From contig JAQUDJ010000010.1 of assembly GCA_028685755.1 (NCBI GenBank), positions 1 to 32,852 of the forward strand: DNA of 32,852 bases, written 5' to 3'. This stretch comes from Eubacteriales bacterium (GTDB lineage: Bacteria; Bacillota; Clostridia; Saccharofermentanales; UBA5734). Numbering within the stretch: the stretch's first letter is position 1; each line of letters begins with the position of its first letter. Under the pieces are notes generated by a model. That model was given only the letters and a program-made list of their open reading frames with translations. It was not told the DNA's origin and did not search any database. Both the position numbers and the translations under genes were made by a program. Shown one piece after another: positions 1 through 8,735 of the stretch.

Positions 1-603
1 CCCGATGATCAGCTAGAGCTCCTACGAATCAGTGGCTTTTTCCATGATGTCGGCAAAATTGGCACAGGGGATGATATCCTTGCGAAATCAGAACGTTTAA
101 ACGATGCCGAATATGATGAAATCAAAAAACATCCGTTAAAGGGTGCACAAATTCTGTCAGCTGTTTATATGTTCAAACAAGTTGTACCGATTGTTTTGTC
201 TCACCATGAACGAATCGACGGTCAAGGCTATCCACAAGGTTTGGTTGGCGAACAAATCCCCTTGCTTTCTCGGATCATCACGGTTGTTGATGCCTTTGAT
301 GCCATGACATCCGATCGACAATATCGTTCGCGTATGGATATGGCTATTGCCAAGAGTCAGCTTATTCAAGGCAAAGGCACACAATTTGACAGCGCCATTG
401 TGGATGCTTTTGTTCAATTGCTCGATCATTACGATGATATAGTTTTGGAGATGGATTCAAAGAAAATCGGATTATCAGACCCTTATGAATCGATGTTGGG
501 GTATAATCAAAGTGTAGCCATTTCATCTGAGCGAGGCGAAGCTTATGTTTTCAGAACGGCGACTGACGGACGCTTACCAGAAAGCCCGGATCGAGTACTT
601 TGA
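1..603 (+). CDS. HD-GYP domain protein (c-di-GMP phosphodiesterase-like), 5'-truncated by window edge
   Basis: Frame 1 is open from base 1: ...GFFHDVGKIG...KHPLKGAQIL...HHERIDGQGYPQGL...IVDAFDAMTSDRQYR. HD and HHExxDGxGYP motifs are typical of HD-GYP. Confidence 0.9.
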   Translation, partial: PDDQLELLRISGFFHDVGKIGTGDDILAKSERLNDAEYDEIKKHPLKGAQILSAVYMFKQVVPIVLSHHERIDGQGYPQGLVGEQIPLLSRIITVVDAFDAMTSDRQYRSRMDMAIAKSQLIQGKGTQFDSAIVDAFVQLLDHYDDIVLEMDSKKIGLSDPYESMLGYNQSVAISSERGEAYVFRTATDGRLPESPDRVL

Positions 604-1444
604 CGAAAAAAGCCGATATATTTTCTTTTCGGATTGTCACCGCGGTGACAACAGCTTGTCCGATGAATTCGCCCGCAACCAGAATATATATCAATATGCG
701 TTAGCCCATTATTACTATAACGGTTACACCTATATCGAAGCTGGCGACGGCGACGAACTCTGGGAACATGCGCAGTTTAAACATATTCGTACTGCGCATA
801 GTGATATTTTTCACACCTTACAGCACTTTCATGAAGAAGATCGCCTGATTATGCTCTACGGCAATCACAATATGGTGTTGCGTAATCGTGATTTTGTCCG
901 TCGCAATTTTCATTATTACTACGATGAATATAACGACGAAGAGAAAGATTTGTTTTTGGGTCTTGAGCCATGCGAAGCCGTCGTCCTCAAGCACAAACAA
1001 ACTGGCCAAGAAATTCTCACCGTCCATGGCCATCAGGGTGACCTGATGAATGATCAGCTTTGGTTCATTTCGATGCTCATGATGCGTTATTTTTGGCGTC
1101 TGATGCATATCATTGGCTTTCAAAATCCAGCAAGCCCCGCCAAGAATGTCAACAAACGCCACAAAATTGAGCGTTTATACAACAAGTGGATCGAGCATTC
1201 CCGCATGATGCTGATTTGCGGTCATACACATCGGCCTAAATTTCCCAAAGCCGATGATCTGCCTTATTTCAACACCGGTTGCTGCATCCATTCTCGGGGA
1301 ATAACGGGCGTTGAAATCGATGGCGGTCAGATTATGCTGATTGAATGGCGGATCCGTGCCGATAAAGAAGGTGTGTTGCGAATTGCTCGTAAAGTGATTC
1401 GCGGACCTGAAGCAATCGAGAAGTTCGACCTCAATAGGAAGTGA
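545..1444 (+). CDS. metallophosphoesterase (calcineurin-like)
   Basis: FFSDCHRGDN, GDGDELWE, YGNHN, VHGHQGD, CGHTHRP metal-binding motifs. Confidence 0.9.
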   Translation: MFSERRLTDAYQKARIEYFDEKSRYIFFSDCHRGDNSLSDEFARNQNIYQYALAHYYYNGYTYIEAGDGDELWEHAQFKHIRTAHSDIFHTLQHFHEEDRLIMLYGNHNMVLRNRDFVRRNFHYYYDEYNDEEKDLFLGLEPCEAVVLKHKQTGQEILTVHGHQGDLMNDQLWFISMLMMRYFWRLMHIIGFQNPASPAKNVNKRHKIERLYNKWIEHSRMMLICGHTHRPKFPKADDLPYFNTGCCIHSRGITGVEIDGGQIMLIEWRIRADKEGVLRIARKVIRGPEAIEKFDLNRK

Positions 1445-1448
1445 TCTC

Positions 1449-2624
1449 ATGCACAGCAAAATCCGTAAACTTTCACTCATGTTGGCGAGCCTGATTTTCA
1501 GCTTTACACTTTCAGCTTGTTCGCTGGTGCCGAGTAATAATTCACCAAACGACAATCCCAACCAGACAACGAGCGAGCAACAAAATCCCGACCCATCAGC
1601 TTCAGGTCTCCAACCGACTAATTCAGATCCGGGTGCTACACCGTCTGGTGATAATAACGAGCTTCCCACGCTAAACACGCTAGCCGAATATTTCCCGCTC
1701 TTGCCGGATGTCTTTTATGACTACGGAGGCAGTGGTAATGAATACGTCCCGATGACGGTCTGGACTGAATATATTTCGGCAGATACGATCCAGTTTTCGC
1801 AAAATAACGGGGGTACAGAAGTTCACCGCCTTTACCAGATTAAAGACGGACAGGTTTTATTAATCCGCAGTTTAGCAGAAATTTATGTGAGCGAAGACTT
1901 GCGGGATCTGCCATCAGAAATGTATCCCGAAGTGATTCTCCAAGAACCTTTAGAAGTGGGTACAACGTGGGCGGTTGATGGTCAACAACGATCAATTAGC
2001 GCGACCGATGTTCGGATAACGACCCCTGCCGGTACATTTTTTACAATTGAAGTCACAACTGAGGACGAGGATACAACAACTAGGCAGTATTATGCTCCTG
2101 GAATAGGGCTGGTCAAAATGACAGTTACTGGCGATTACGAAATCGAGCAGTGGCTGATATCACGCCGCGAGCCGCTTTTTCGGACTGTACCGCTGACCCT
2201 ATATTATGGTCGACTGACTCAAACTGACTCAGAAATCCTGACAACGACGATCGATGCAGAATATCGGACCAATTTGGGGCTAAAAGAGCAACTCACCCGG
2301 TATTTTAGGGAGCCCGCTCTCCCTAATATGCCGGCTTTGATGAGTCAACATACAATAATCAATGCGATTCAATATGATCCGGCATCAGGAATTGCTGTGA
2401 TCGATTTCTCGTCTGAATTTGTGACTGAAATGAATGCTGGCTCGAGTTTTGAAAGTGTGATTATTCGTTGCATTGTGAATACAGTCGGCATAGCCTATGG
2501 CACGGAAAAAGTTATCATCAACATTGAAGGACGGCCTTACGAATCTGGCCATATCGCACTTGGGCCAGGTGAATATTTTGGCGTCGATACAACCGATGTC
2601 ATCCTCGTTGATTCAGATAATTAA
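1449..2624 (+). CDS. lipoprotein with C-terminal GerMN-like domain
   Basis: Signal peptide with lipobox (FTLSACS). C-terminal LTLYYGR...IDFSSEF...IIRCIVNTV...INIEGRP resembles the GerMN/spore germination GerM domain. Confidence 0.75.
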   Translation: MHSKIRKLSLMLASLIFSFTLSACSLVPSNNSPNDNPNQTTSEQQNPDPSASGLQPTNSDPGATPSGDNNELPTLNTLAEYFPLLPDVFYDYGGSGNEYVPMTVWTEYISADTIQFSQNNGGTEVHRLYQIKDGQVLLIRSLAEIYVSEDLRDLPSEMYPEVILQEPLEVGTTWAVDGQQRSISATDVRITTPAGTFFTIEVTTEDEDTTTRQYYAPGIGLVKMTVTGDYEIEQWLISRREPLFRTVPLTLYYGRLTQTDSEILTTTIDAEYRTNLGLKEQLTRYFREPALPNMPALMSQHTIINAIQYDPASGIAVIDFSSEFVTEMNAGSSFESVIIRCIVNTVGIAYGTEKVIINIEGRPYESGHIALGPGEYFGVDTTDVILVDSDN

Positions 2625-2769
2625 CGAATAATATGAGCAATAGTCGATGCCTTTTTGGGCAAAATAGTGTATTTTTGTGAGTTTGTTTTCGCTTTACGCT
2701 ACAATAATGCCCAAATCTCAACCAAAATAAAAATATATTTTCATTCAAATGAACATATGCCCTCATCTA

Positions 2770-2796
2770 ATTGACACTCGAATTTTGCATGTCAAT
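2770..2796. promoter_or_regulatory. candidate operator: ATTGACA-N13-TGTCAAT inverted repeat overlapping a possible promoter (TTGCAT 2785-2790, N16, TATAGT 2807-2812)
   Basis: Perfect 7-bp inverted repeat in the leader of the sulfur operon, upstream of the RBS/ATG at 2844. Confidence 0.35.
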
Positions 2797-2843
2797 AATT
2801 GTTTCGTATAGTCTCATTTCAACTACAACTGGAGGATATTTTA

Positions 2844-3380
2844 ATGGACGTCGAAAAGGAACTGTCAGCCTTAAAAGCGCGCGTTGACGAATTGCCAGGC
2901 GCCGAAAACAAGCTCTCAATGGTCGTTTTCTCAGGGGACCTCGACAAACAAATCGCAGCCATGATCATCGCCACGGGAGCCGCAGCGATGGGCATGAAAG
3001 TGGTCATGTTTTTTACCTTCTGGGCGACCGCCGCACTTCGTGATCCGGCCAAAAAAGTGTCCGGCAAAAATCTAATGGGTAAAATGTTTGGCTTTATGCT
3101 GCCAAAAGGTCGTAACAACCTCAAATTATCTCAGATGCATATGGCTGGTGCCGGCACGGCGATGATCAAAAGCTTGATGAAAAAGAAAAACGTTGCCAGT
3201 ATGGATCAGCTCTATGAAATTGCTGCGATGCTCGGCATCGAATTCAAGATCTGTGAAATGTCGATGGATCTGATGGAAATGAAACGCGAAGAGATGATCG
3301 AGTATCCCAATATGGAATATTGCGGTGTTGCGACATTCTTAGCGAATGCGAAAGAATCTGCCGTTCAGCTGTTCATCTAA
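2844..3380 (+). CDS. DsrE/DsrF/DrsH-like (DsrE2-type) sulfur-transfer protein
   Basis: ATG at 2844 preceded by GGAGG. LSMVVFSGDLDKQIAAMIIATGAAAMGMKVVMFFTFW...EYCGVATFLANAKES is typical of the DsrE2 family. The ORF track start at 2799 is probably too far upstream. Confidence 0.85.
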   Translation: MDVEKELSALKARVDELPGAENKLSMVVFSGDLDKQIAAMIIATGAAAMGMKVVMFFTFWATAALRDPAKKVSGKNLMGKMFGFMLPKGRNNLKLSQMHMAGAGTAMIKSLMKKKNVASMDQLYEIAAMLGIEFKICEMSMDLMEMKREEMIEYPNMEYCGVATFLANAKESAVQLFI

Positions 3381-3461
3381 TCGTGGCATCCCATTTAGTT
3401 GTTTTTACTCTGTGCGTTTATCAAACCACTAAAATTAATAAAATATATGGAGGAACCGATC

Positions 3462-3701
3462 ATGGCTGATTACACTGCTGTCAAAACATTCGATTACAAA
3501 GGTTTACCTTGCCCAATGCCGATTGTCAAAATGAGCCAAGAAATTTCCCGGATCGCTGTTGGCGAAGTTGGTGAAGTCCTCTCAACTGATCCAGGATCAA
3601 TTGCCGACTTCCCAGCATGGGCTAAAACCACTGGCCACCAAGTGCTCGATATCGTTCAAGAACCTGGCCTGATCAAAATTTACGTCAAACGTGTGAAGTG
3701 A
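3462..3701 (+). CDS. TusA-family sulfur carrier protein
   Basis: Start at 3462 after GGAGG. FDYKGLPCPMPIVKMSQEI contains the CPxP motif of TusA/SirA. Confidence 0.9.
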   Translation: MADYTAVKTFDYKGLPCPMPIVKMSQEISRIAVGEVGEVLSTDPGSIADFPAWAKTTGHQVLDIVQEPGLIKIYVKRVK

Positions 3702-3711
3702 GGAGAATCGG

Positions 3712-4566
3712 ATGGCGCTTCTGAGCATGCTGTCCATGATTCCATTCGCGCTGAATGCTGCAACTGCTGAAACCCTCGCTGCAGATGCCGCCCAAGTCGT
3801 CGATGCCGTCGCCGAAGCATCCGTTGTTGCTGAACCGACCGGATTTGGAATAGTTTTGGACAAAATTGAATATTTTATCTTGATCCCTTGGGTCTATCTT
3901 TCGATTGCATTCATGATCTTTGGTATTATCTATCGGCTTGTTTCAATCTACCGGGCACCCAAGACCCCGTTTTCACTTAAAATTTACTCCTCCAAAAAGG
4001 AATCGCCGCTGAGTGCCTGGAATGACACCTTTATGTTGCCCCAGGTTCGCCGCAACAAGCCCTTTTTCTGGATAAGTTTGATGATCTTTCATATCTCCGG
4101 CGTCTTGTTGATCCTCGGCCACCTCGATATTCTGCCAACCATCAGCATCCTTTCTGAAGATTCTAAGCACATGATCGGTGCCGGTTTAGTTGGTGTTGGC
4201 TTCACGTTGCCACTCTTTCATTTTCTTTTCCGTCGCTTCAAAACCCCGATCCGTGAAATCACGGTACCAGCTGATTTTCTGCTGATCGTGCTTGTCCTGT
4301 TCTTAGCTTTGTTCGGCGATATGATCAGCTGGGGCAATTCCTGGACCGCTAACGGCTTTATTACGACCAAACAGAAATTTGCCGAATATTTCCAAGCACT
4401 GGCAACCTTCAATTTTGAGAATCCCCGTTATTATATTTGGAGCCCGCATTACCATTTCCTTGTCATCCATGTTGCATTAGCTAATCTTTTCTTCATGCTT
4501 GTACCATTTTCCAAGATCGTCCATGCCTTCTTCGCCATGCCGATCAATAAGCTGAGGAGGAAATAA
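3712..4566 (+). CDS. membrane cytochrome b-like subunit (nitrate reductase gamma / HdrE / DsrM-like)
   Basis: Multiple TM helices with several His residues (FHISGVLLILGHLD, FHFLFRRF, HYHFLVIHVALANLFFMLVPFSKIVHAF). GAGG RBS. Directly upstream of an HdrD-like gene. Confidence 0.8.
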   Translation: MALLSMLSMIPFALNAATAETLAADAAQVVDAVAEASVVAEPTGFGIVLDKIEYFILIPWVYLSIAFMIFGIIYRLVSIYRAPKTPFSLKIYSSKKESPLSAWNDTFMLPQVRRNKPFFWISLMIFHISGVLLILGHLDILPTISILSEDSKHMIGAGLVGVGFTLPLFHFLFRRFKTPIREITVPADFLLIVLVLFLALFGDMISWGNSWTANGFITTKQKFAEYFQALATFNFENPRYYIWSPHYHFLVIHVALANLFFMLVPFSKIVHAFFAMPINKLRRK

Positions 4567-4567
4567 G

Positions 4568-5812
4568 ATGGATCTGCAACAACAATACGAGCTCGAAAAA
4601 TTATTCAAGACTAAACTGCATCAGGCGATGCGCTTTTATCTTGAAACTTGCACCCACTGCGGCCTTTGTGTCGATTCGTGCCATGTTTACAATTCAATGC
4701 CTGAACTCCGTTATACTGCGGTTGGCCGATCTGAAGTTGTCCGCAAGATCTTCATCAAATACTTTAAAATGCAGGGCAAAATTGCGCCTTGGCTCGGTGA
4801 AACAATGGAAATGGACGAATTTGTCCTCGACAAATTCTATGAAGCCGCGTTCTCCTGCACCGGTTGCCGTCGCTGCATGGTACATTGCCCATTTGGCATT
4901 GATACCCAGCAGATTATGTCGATCGCTAAACTCTTACTAGTTGGTGCTGACAAAGAACCTAAAATCCTATCCATGTTATCTGACATGTCAATCAACAAAG
5001 GTGAACAGGTCGAAGAATCTCGCGCACAATATGCAGAAGCAATTAAAAATATTGAACCGGAAGTTGAAGCGATTTGGCCGACGCCCCCAGGCAAGAAAAC
5101 CATACCGTTAGAAGTCGAACATGCAGATGTCTTGTACGTCGCCCTCTCTGGCAAACATTCGATCATTTCAGCCGCTGCGATCTTCAACGCTGCGGATATC
5201 AATTGGACGCTCAGCTCCTTTGAAGCCGTCAATTTTGGCGCATTTCTCGGGGATCCCCAGCGCACCAAAAAAATCGGCAATCGGATAATTGCAGAAGCAA
5301 CTCGCCTCAAAGTCAAAACCGTGGCGATTGTCGAATGTGGTACCGCCTTCCGGATTATGAAACAGCAGTTTGGTAAATTACCTTTTGAGGTTGTGACCTT
5401 TGTCGAATTAATTGCAAAGTACCACCAAGAAGGAAAAATCAAACTTAATAAGGTCATGACGGAAAAGGTTACTTATCACGATCCGTGTCAGATCGCTCGC
5501 AATGCGGGTGTCTATGAGGCCCCTCGTTACATTTTGAACCAGCTTTCAGATGACTTTGTGGATATGATCCCGAATCGTGAAGAGAACTGGTGCTGTGGCG
5601 GCGGTGGAGGGCTAGTTGCAGCGGGCGATTTTGAATTCCGGATGAAATCATCGAAGGTCAAAGCTGACCAGATGAAAAAGACCGGCGCAACCGTTGTGGC
5701 GACCGCTTGCGAGAATTGCCATTCACAATTACACGATGTTTGTGGTTATTACAACACCAATCAACATGTCGAATTCATCTCACATCTAGCAGCCCAAGGT
5801 CTAGCAAAGTAA
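4568..5812 (+). CDS. (Fe-S)-binding heterodisulfide reductase-like subunit (HdrD/DsrK-like)
   Basis: Two 4Fe-4S motifs (CTHCGLCVDSCH, CTGCRRCMVHCP) and a C-terminal CCG-type motif (NWCCGGGGGLVAAGD...ACENCHSQL). Confidence 0.9.
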   Translation: MDLQQQYELEKLFKTKLHQAMRFYLETCTHCGLCVDSCHVYNSMPELRYTAVGRSEVVRKIFIKYFKMQGKIAPWLGETMEMDEFVLDKFYEAAFSCTGCRRCMVHCPFGIDTQQIMSIAKLLLVGADKEPKILSMLSDMSINKGEQVEESRAQYAEAIKNIEPEVEAIWPTPPGKKTIPLEVEHADVLYVALSGKHSIISAAAIFNAADINWTLSSFEAVNFGAFLGDPQRTKKIGNRIIAEATRLKVKTVAIVECGTAFRIMKQQFGKLPFEVVTFVELIAKYHQEGKIKLNKVMTEKVTYHDPCQIARNAGVYEAPRYILNQLSDDFVDMIPNREENWCCGGGGGLVAAGDFEFRMKSSKVKADQMKKTGATVVATACENCHSQLHDVCGYYNTNQHVEFISHLAAQGLAK

Positions 5813-5839
5813 TCTAGTTTCGGTTAGCTGCATCAAGAG

Positions 5840-5880
5840 CCTGCTGAATTTTTCTAACGGGTTCCGTTAAAAGGTGCAAA
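5840..5880 (+). repeat. left copy of 41-bp inverted repeat flanking the accessory island
   Basis: cctgctgaatttttctaacgggttccgttaaaaggtgcaaa; 36/41 identical to the reverse complement of 11199-11239. Confidence 0.9.
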
Positions 5881-5902
5881 ATCAAAAAAATATCCTATTC
5901 AC

Positions 5903-5941
5903 AAGATAAGTCGCATTTGACAAACAAGTGCGGCTTATCTT
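5903..5941 (+). terminator. strong hairpin, likely terminator of the sulfur operon
   Basis: AAGATAAGTCGCA-N13-TGCGGCTTATCTT, 13-bp stem with one G-T wobble; weak T tract. Confidence 0.6.
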
Positions 5942-6048
5942 TATATTCTGGCATTTCAGACATTATCTTATAGAATTTCTATTATTTCTCAATACAAATC
6001 GCAACGTGAAATATAGCAAGAATACGCGCATTCTTGATAATAATTATA

Positions 6049-6084
6049 TCGCGAAATATATCGTGAATTGTTATGTGAATTATC
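6049..6084 (+). repeat. three contiguous 12-bp iteron-like direct repeats (plus a related copy at 6004-6015)
   Basis: TCGCGAAATATA | TCGTGAATTGTT | ATGTGAATTATC at 6049, 6061 and 6073; ACGTGAAATATA at 6004-6015. Confidence 0.45.
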
Positions 6085-6206
6085 TAACAATGGGGTTATA
6101 ATGTTCTAGTAAGCACTGACGTTATTGGATTTCCTGTCAATAATAATTTACATCACATCATCATTATAAAGTAATAAAATTAGGATGTAAACTTTATAGA
6201 GAATTT

Positions 6207-6596
6207 TTGGAGGTAATCATGGAGCCGTTGATACCGAGAAGACAGGACCTGGTTAAGGTCGATTGGAAGATTTCCAGAGAACTTAAAGGGTTGATTAGTG
6301 AATACTCCAAGTACACAAATTATCCTGAAGAGGAGATTATCGAAAAGTTCATCAGCGAGATTAACAAGGACTCTGCTTTTCTCGAATGGGTGAAAAGCAA
6401 GAGGTTTACAAAACGGGCCAAACGTTACATATCACATGAAATTGCCCCGGAACCTCAAATCAATCTAAACGATGGAAAAATGGCAACGAAAAGGATTTCC
6501 ACACGCAAAAAGAAGTCCTCGTCTTCGGCTGACAAGGACGTTCCAGGAAACTTTTTACTTGAAGAGGACGAAGATTATATTGATTCCGAATCTTAA
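6207..6596 (+). CDS. small hypothetical protein, probable companion of the downstream transposase-like gene
   Basis: ATG at 6207 (alternative at 6219) after GGAGG; basic middle section and acidic C-terminus; stop lies 8 nt before the next ORF. Confidence 0.6.
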   Translation: MEVIMEPLIPRRQDLVKVDWKISRELKGLISEYSKYTNYPEEEIIEKFISEINKDSAFLEWVKSKRFTKRAKRYISHEIAPEPQINLNDGKMATKRISTRKKKSSSSADKDVPGNFLLEEDEDYIDSES

Positions 6597-6604
6597 CAAC
6601 AGTC

Positions 6605-8563
6605 TTGAGGGCAACTGGTATGAGAAAACGAAGCAGACTAATAAAGACCGACGAAATAAACGTTGTTTGTCACGGGCCATTCGGAGATGATGTCCTCCTT
6701 GCGAGAGACACGGAATACCCCGTTTTGTCTGATGACCAGTTTCGAAAGAAATATCGGCATTATGTTTTTAAGCCGGCATCTATTGAGATTGATGGAAAAG
6801 AACTTGAAATCCAGTTGAATTTTTGTAACGACACATTTTGTGACAATTACTTCCTTGAACAACACAGATTTTCAAAACTGAAAGGGAAACCATCCAGATA
6901 TAAGATGGATGGGCAGAGCGATGATACCCGACTAAAGTGTAATAGTGTTTCTTACTTGGCACACCCGCTGTATCCGATACCTCACAACACTTCATTGATT
7001 TCAAATTGGTCGGTAGCCGAGGAGATAAAAAGGCTTCTCGTCCTTGAAACAATAATCCCTGATATCAAGATATATGAGTTTCATCATCCAGGATGTAGCA
7101 ATGCTGCGGCCAACCCTCTTGATAACATTGACCTGTTTTACAGAAAGGGAATCACTACGGGTAAGTGTCGCAAATATCAATGTAAGGAATGCATGAAGTC
7201 GACCAATGTTCGGCCTGAATTACATGAACGTCATAATTTTCGCCAAAAAAGAAATGATGTTTTAGTGCCCTTAATGACCCAGTTGTTTACCAAGAACAAC
7301 GTTAAGGGGATGATGGAAAATCTTGATATGGGTGCCAGCACCTTCTATCACAAACTCGAATGGCTTTACCGAAAATGCCTGGAATTCAACGCGATATATG
7401 AAGCAGGTCCCTTAAAGTCGAAGACCTTTGATGAACTATGGTTAAACACCGACTCTTTGATTTATAACCTGAACAATATCCGAATGAGAGGGCATGGGGT
7501 ATATAACCCCAAAAACAAACTTGATAAGCTGCCGGCAACCAATATCATCGGTAGCGCCGATTTAAAATCTGGATACGTGTTCAGGCTTGATATCGCATAT
7601 GATTCCAAGGTTTCGCTTGAGCAAATTGAGGAGGATACGAAAAATTTCCATTGCGACCATTCAAACTTCTTTTTGCGAAAAAACGAAAGACTATCATACC
7701 CTTTCTGCCCACAACCCCCAACGGCCCATGACACCCAAAGCATTGCAGAATATATGAAGGAGCTGGAATCCTTTAATTATAGGAAAAACTATGTTCCGGG
7801 TTCTCATGTCAAAATGCAGTATACAGCTGCTGCCCATTATTTTTTACTGAATAAGACTTTGAAAGTGAAGCAGTATTACTTTGTATCTGATAACGACAGC
7901 ACTTTGCAATCTGCCATTTTTAAAATATTTGCAAAGCATTTTTCAGACGGTTATGCTGATTATTTCGTTTGCCAAACGGACAAGACTCAAACTCTCCAGG
8001 AAGCATATAACAATTCACGAAATGCTCGTACAGAACTTCTTGAATGGGCTGCAACTAATGGAGTTAAGACCCGCAGCATATGGGAAAAGGCTAAGGCCAA
8101 ACTTCATGAAGATTTGAAATCCCATAAATTTTATAATGAAAAGACTGTCAACGGGCATCTTGTATACTCAATGGGAAGCAACCCTATTAAGCATCCCCTC
8201 CCGAGCCTTGATGAAGGCATACGCAAAATCAATTTGATTAATTTCACACAGCATTACAGTACAAAAGAACTTGCCGACTTGATTATTCAAGTAAACAGCA
8301 GGGCCATAAACAACGCATTTCAACTTATTCATCGAAAAATTTCCTTACTTGAAAGGCCGCTGGTGACGTCGCGAGGCGATGGGAAAAGCTACATTTATGC
8401 CAATTACAACCCCCGGTACGCCATGCAGATTCTGACCATTTTCCGCACATATTACAATTTCTGCAAGACAATGAAATATGCTGGTGTCAAAATGACACCG
8501 GCTCAAAGGCTTGGATTGACAAACAAAGTGTTTGATATCAAGGAGATTATTTTTTTGGATTGA
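6605..8563 (+). CDS. large transposase-like protein with IS1/InsA-like zinc-binding N-terminal part and DDE-like core
   Basis: Cys/His-rich HHPGCSN...RKGITTGKCRKYQCKECMKST, acidic candidates NTDSLIY and SDNDSTL, and C-terminal RTYYNFCKTMKYAGVKMTPAQRLGLTNKVF resembling transposase C-termini. Start may be 6620. Confidence 0.6.
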   Translation: MRATGMRKRSRLIKTDEINVVCHGPFGDDVLLARDTEYPVLSDDQFRKKYRHYVFKPASIEIDGKELEIQLNFCNDTFCDNYFLEQHRFSKLKGKPSRYKMDGQSDDTRLKCNSVSYLAHPLYPIPHNTSLISNWSVAEEIKRLLVLETIIPDIKIYEFHHPGCSNAAANPLDNIDLFYRKGITTGKCRKYQCKECMKSTNVRPELHERHNFRQKRNDVLVPLMTQLFTKNNVKGMMENLDMGASTFYHKLEWLYRKCLEFNAIYEAGPLKSKTFDELWLNTDSLIYNLNNIRMRGHGVYNPKNKLDKLPATNIIGSADLKSGYVFRLDIAYDSKVSLEQIEEDTKNFHCDHSNFFLRKNERLSYPFCPQPPTAHDTQSIAEYMKELESFNYRKNYVPGSHVKMQYTAAAHYFLLNKTLKVKQYYFVSDNDSTLQSAIFKIFAKHFSDGYADYFVCQTDKTQTLQEAYNNSRNARTELLEWAATNGVKTRSIWEKAKAKLHEDLKSHKFYNEKTVNGHLVYSMGSNPIKHPLPSLDEGIRKINLINFTQHYSTKELADLIIQVNSRAINNAFQLIHRKISLLERPLVTSRGDGKSYIYANYNPRYAMQILTIFRTYYNFCKTMKYAGVKMTPAQRLGLTNKVFDIKEIIFLD

Positions 8564-8735
8564 TGTCAAATCCATGGCAAATTATCGCTGTGAAAATTGA
8601 AAGTGATATCTACGCTTAATACTATAATAAATTATTTGATTATAATAGAATTGTAAATAATGGTCAGACTGCACGAAATCGGTCGCTAAGTTTAAGTTTG
8701 CAATTGACGGATATGCGAATGTTTTAGGAGTCAGC

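Noticed and set aside
1175-1678. 167-aa minus-strand ORF
   Set aside because: Overlaps the metallophosphoesterase and lipoprotein genes on the opposite strand; no domain or RBS support.
4837-5457. 206-aa minus-strand ORF
   Set aside because: Antisense to the HdrD-like gene, whose cysteine motifs are clear; composition looks like a shadow ORF with no recognisable domain.
5851-5880. left inverted repeat as an ordinary intrinsic terminator
   Set aside because: TAACGG-GTT-CCGTTA is followed by AAAAGG, not a T tract, on + and has no T tract on -; a better terminator lies at 5903-5941.
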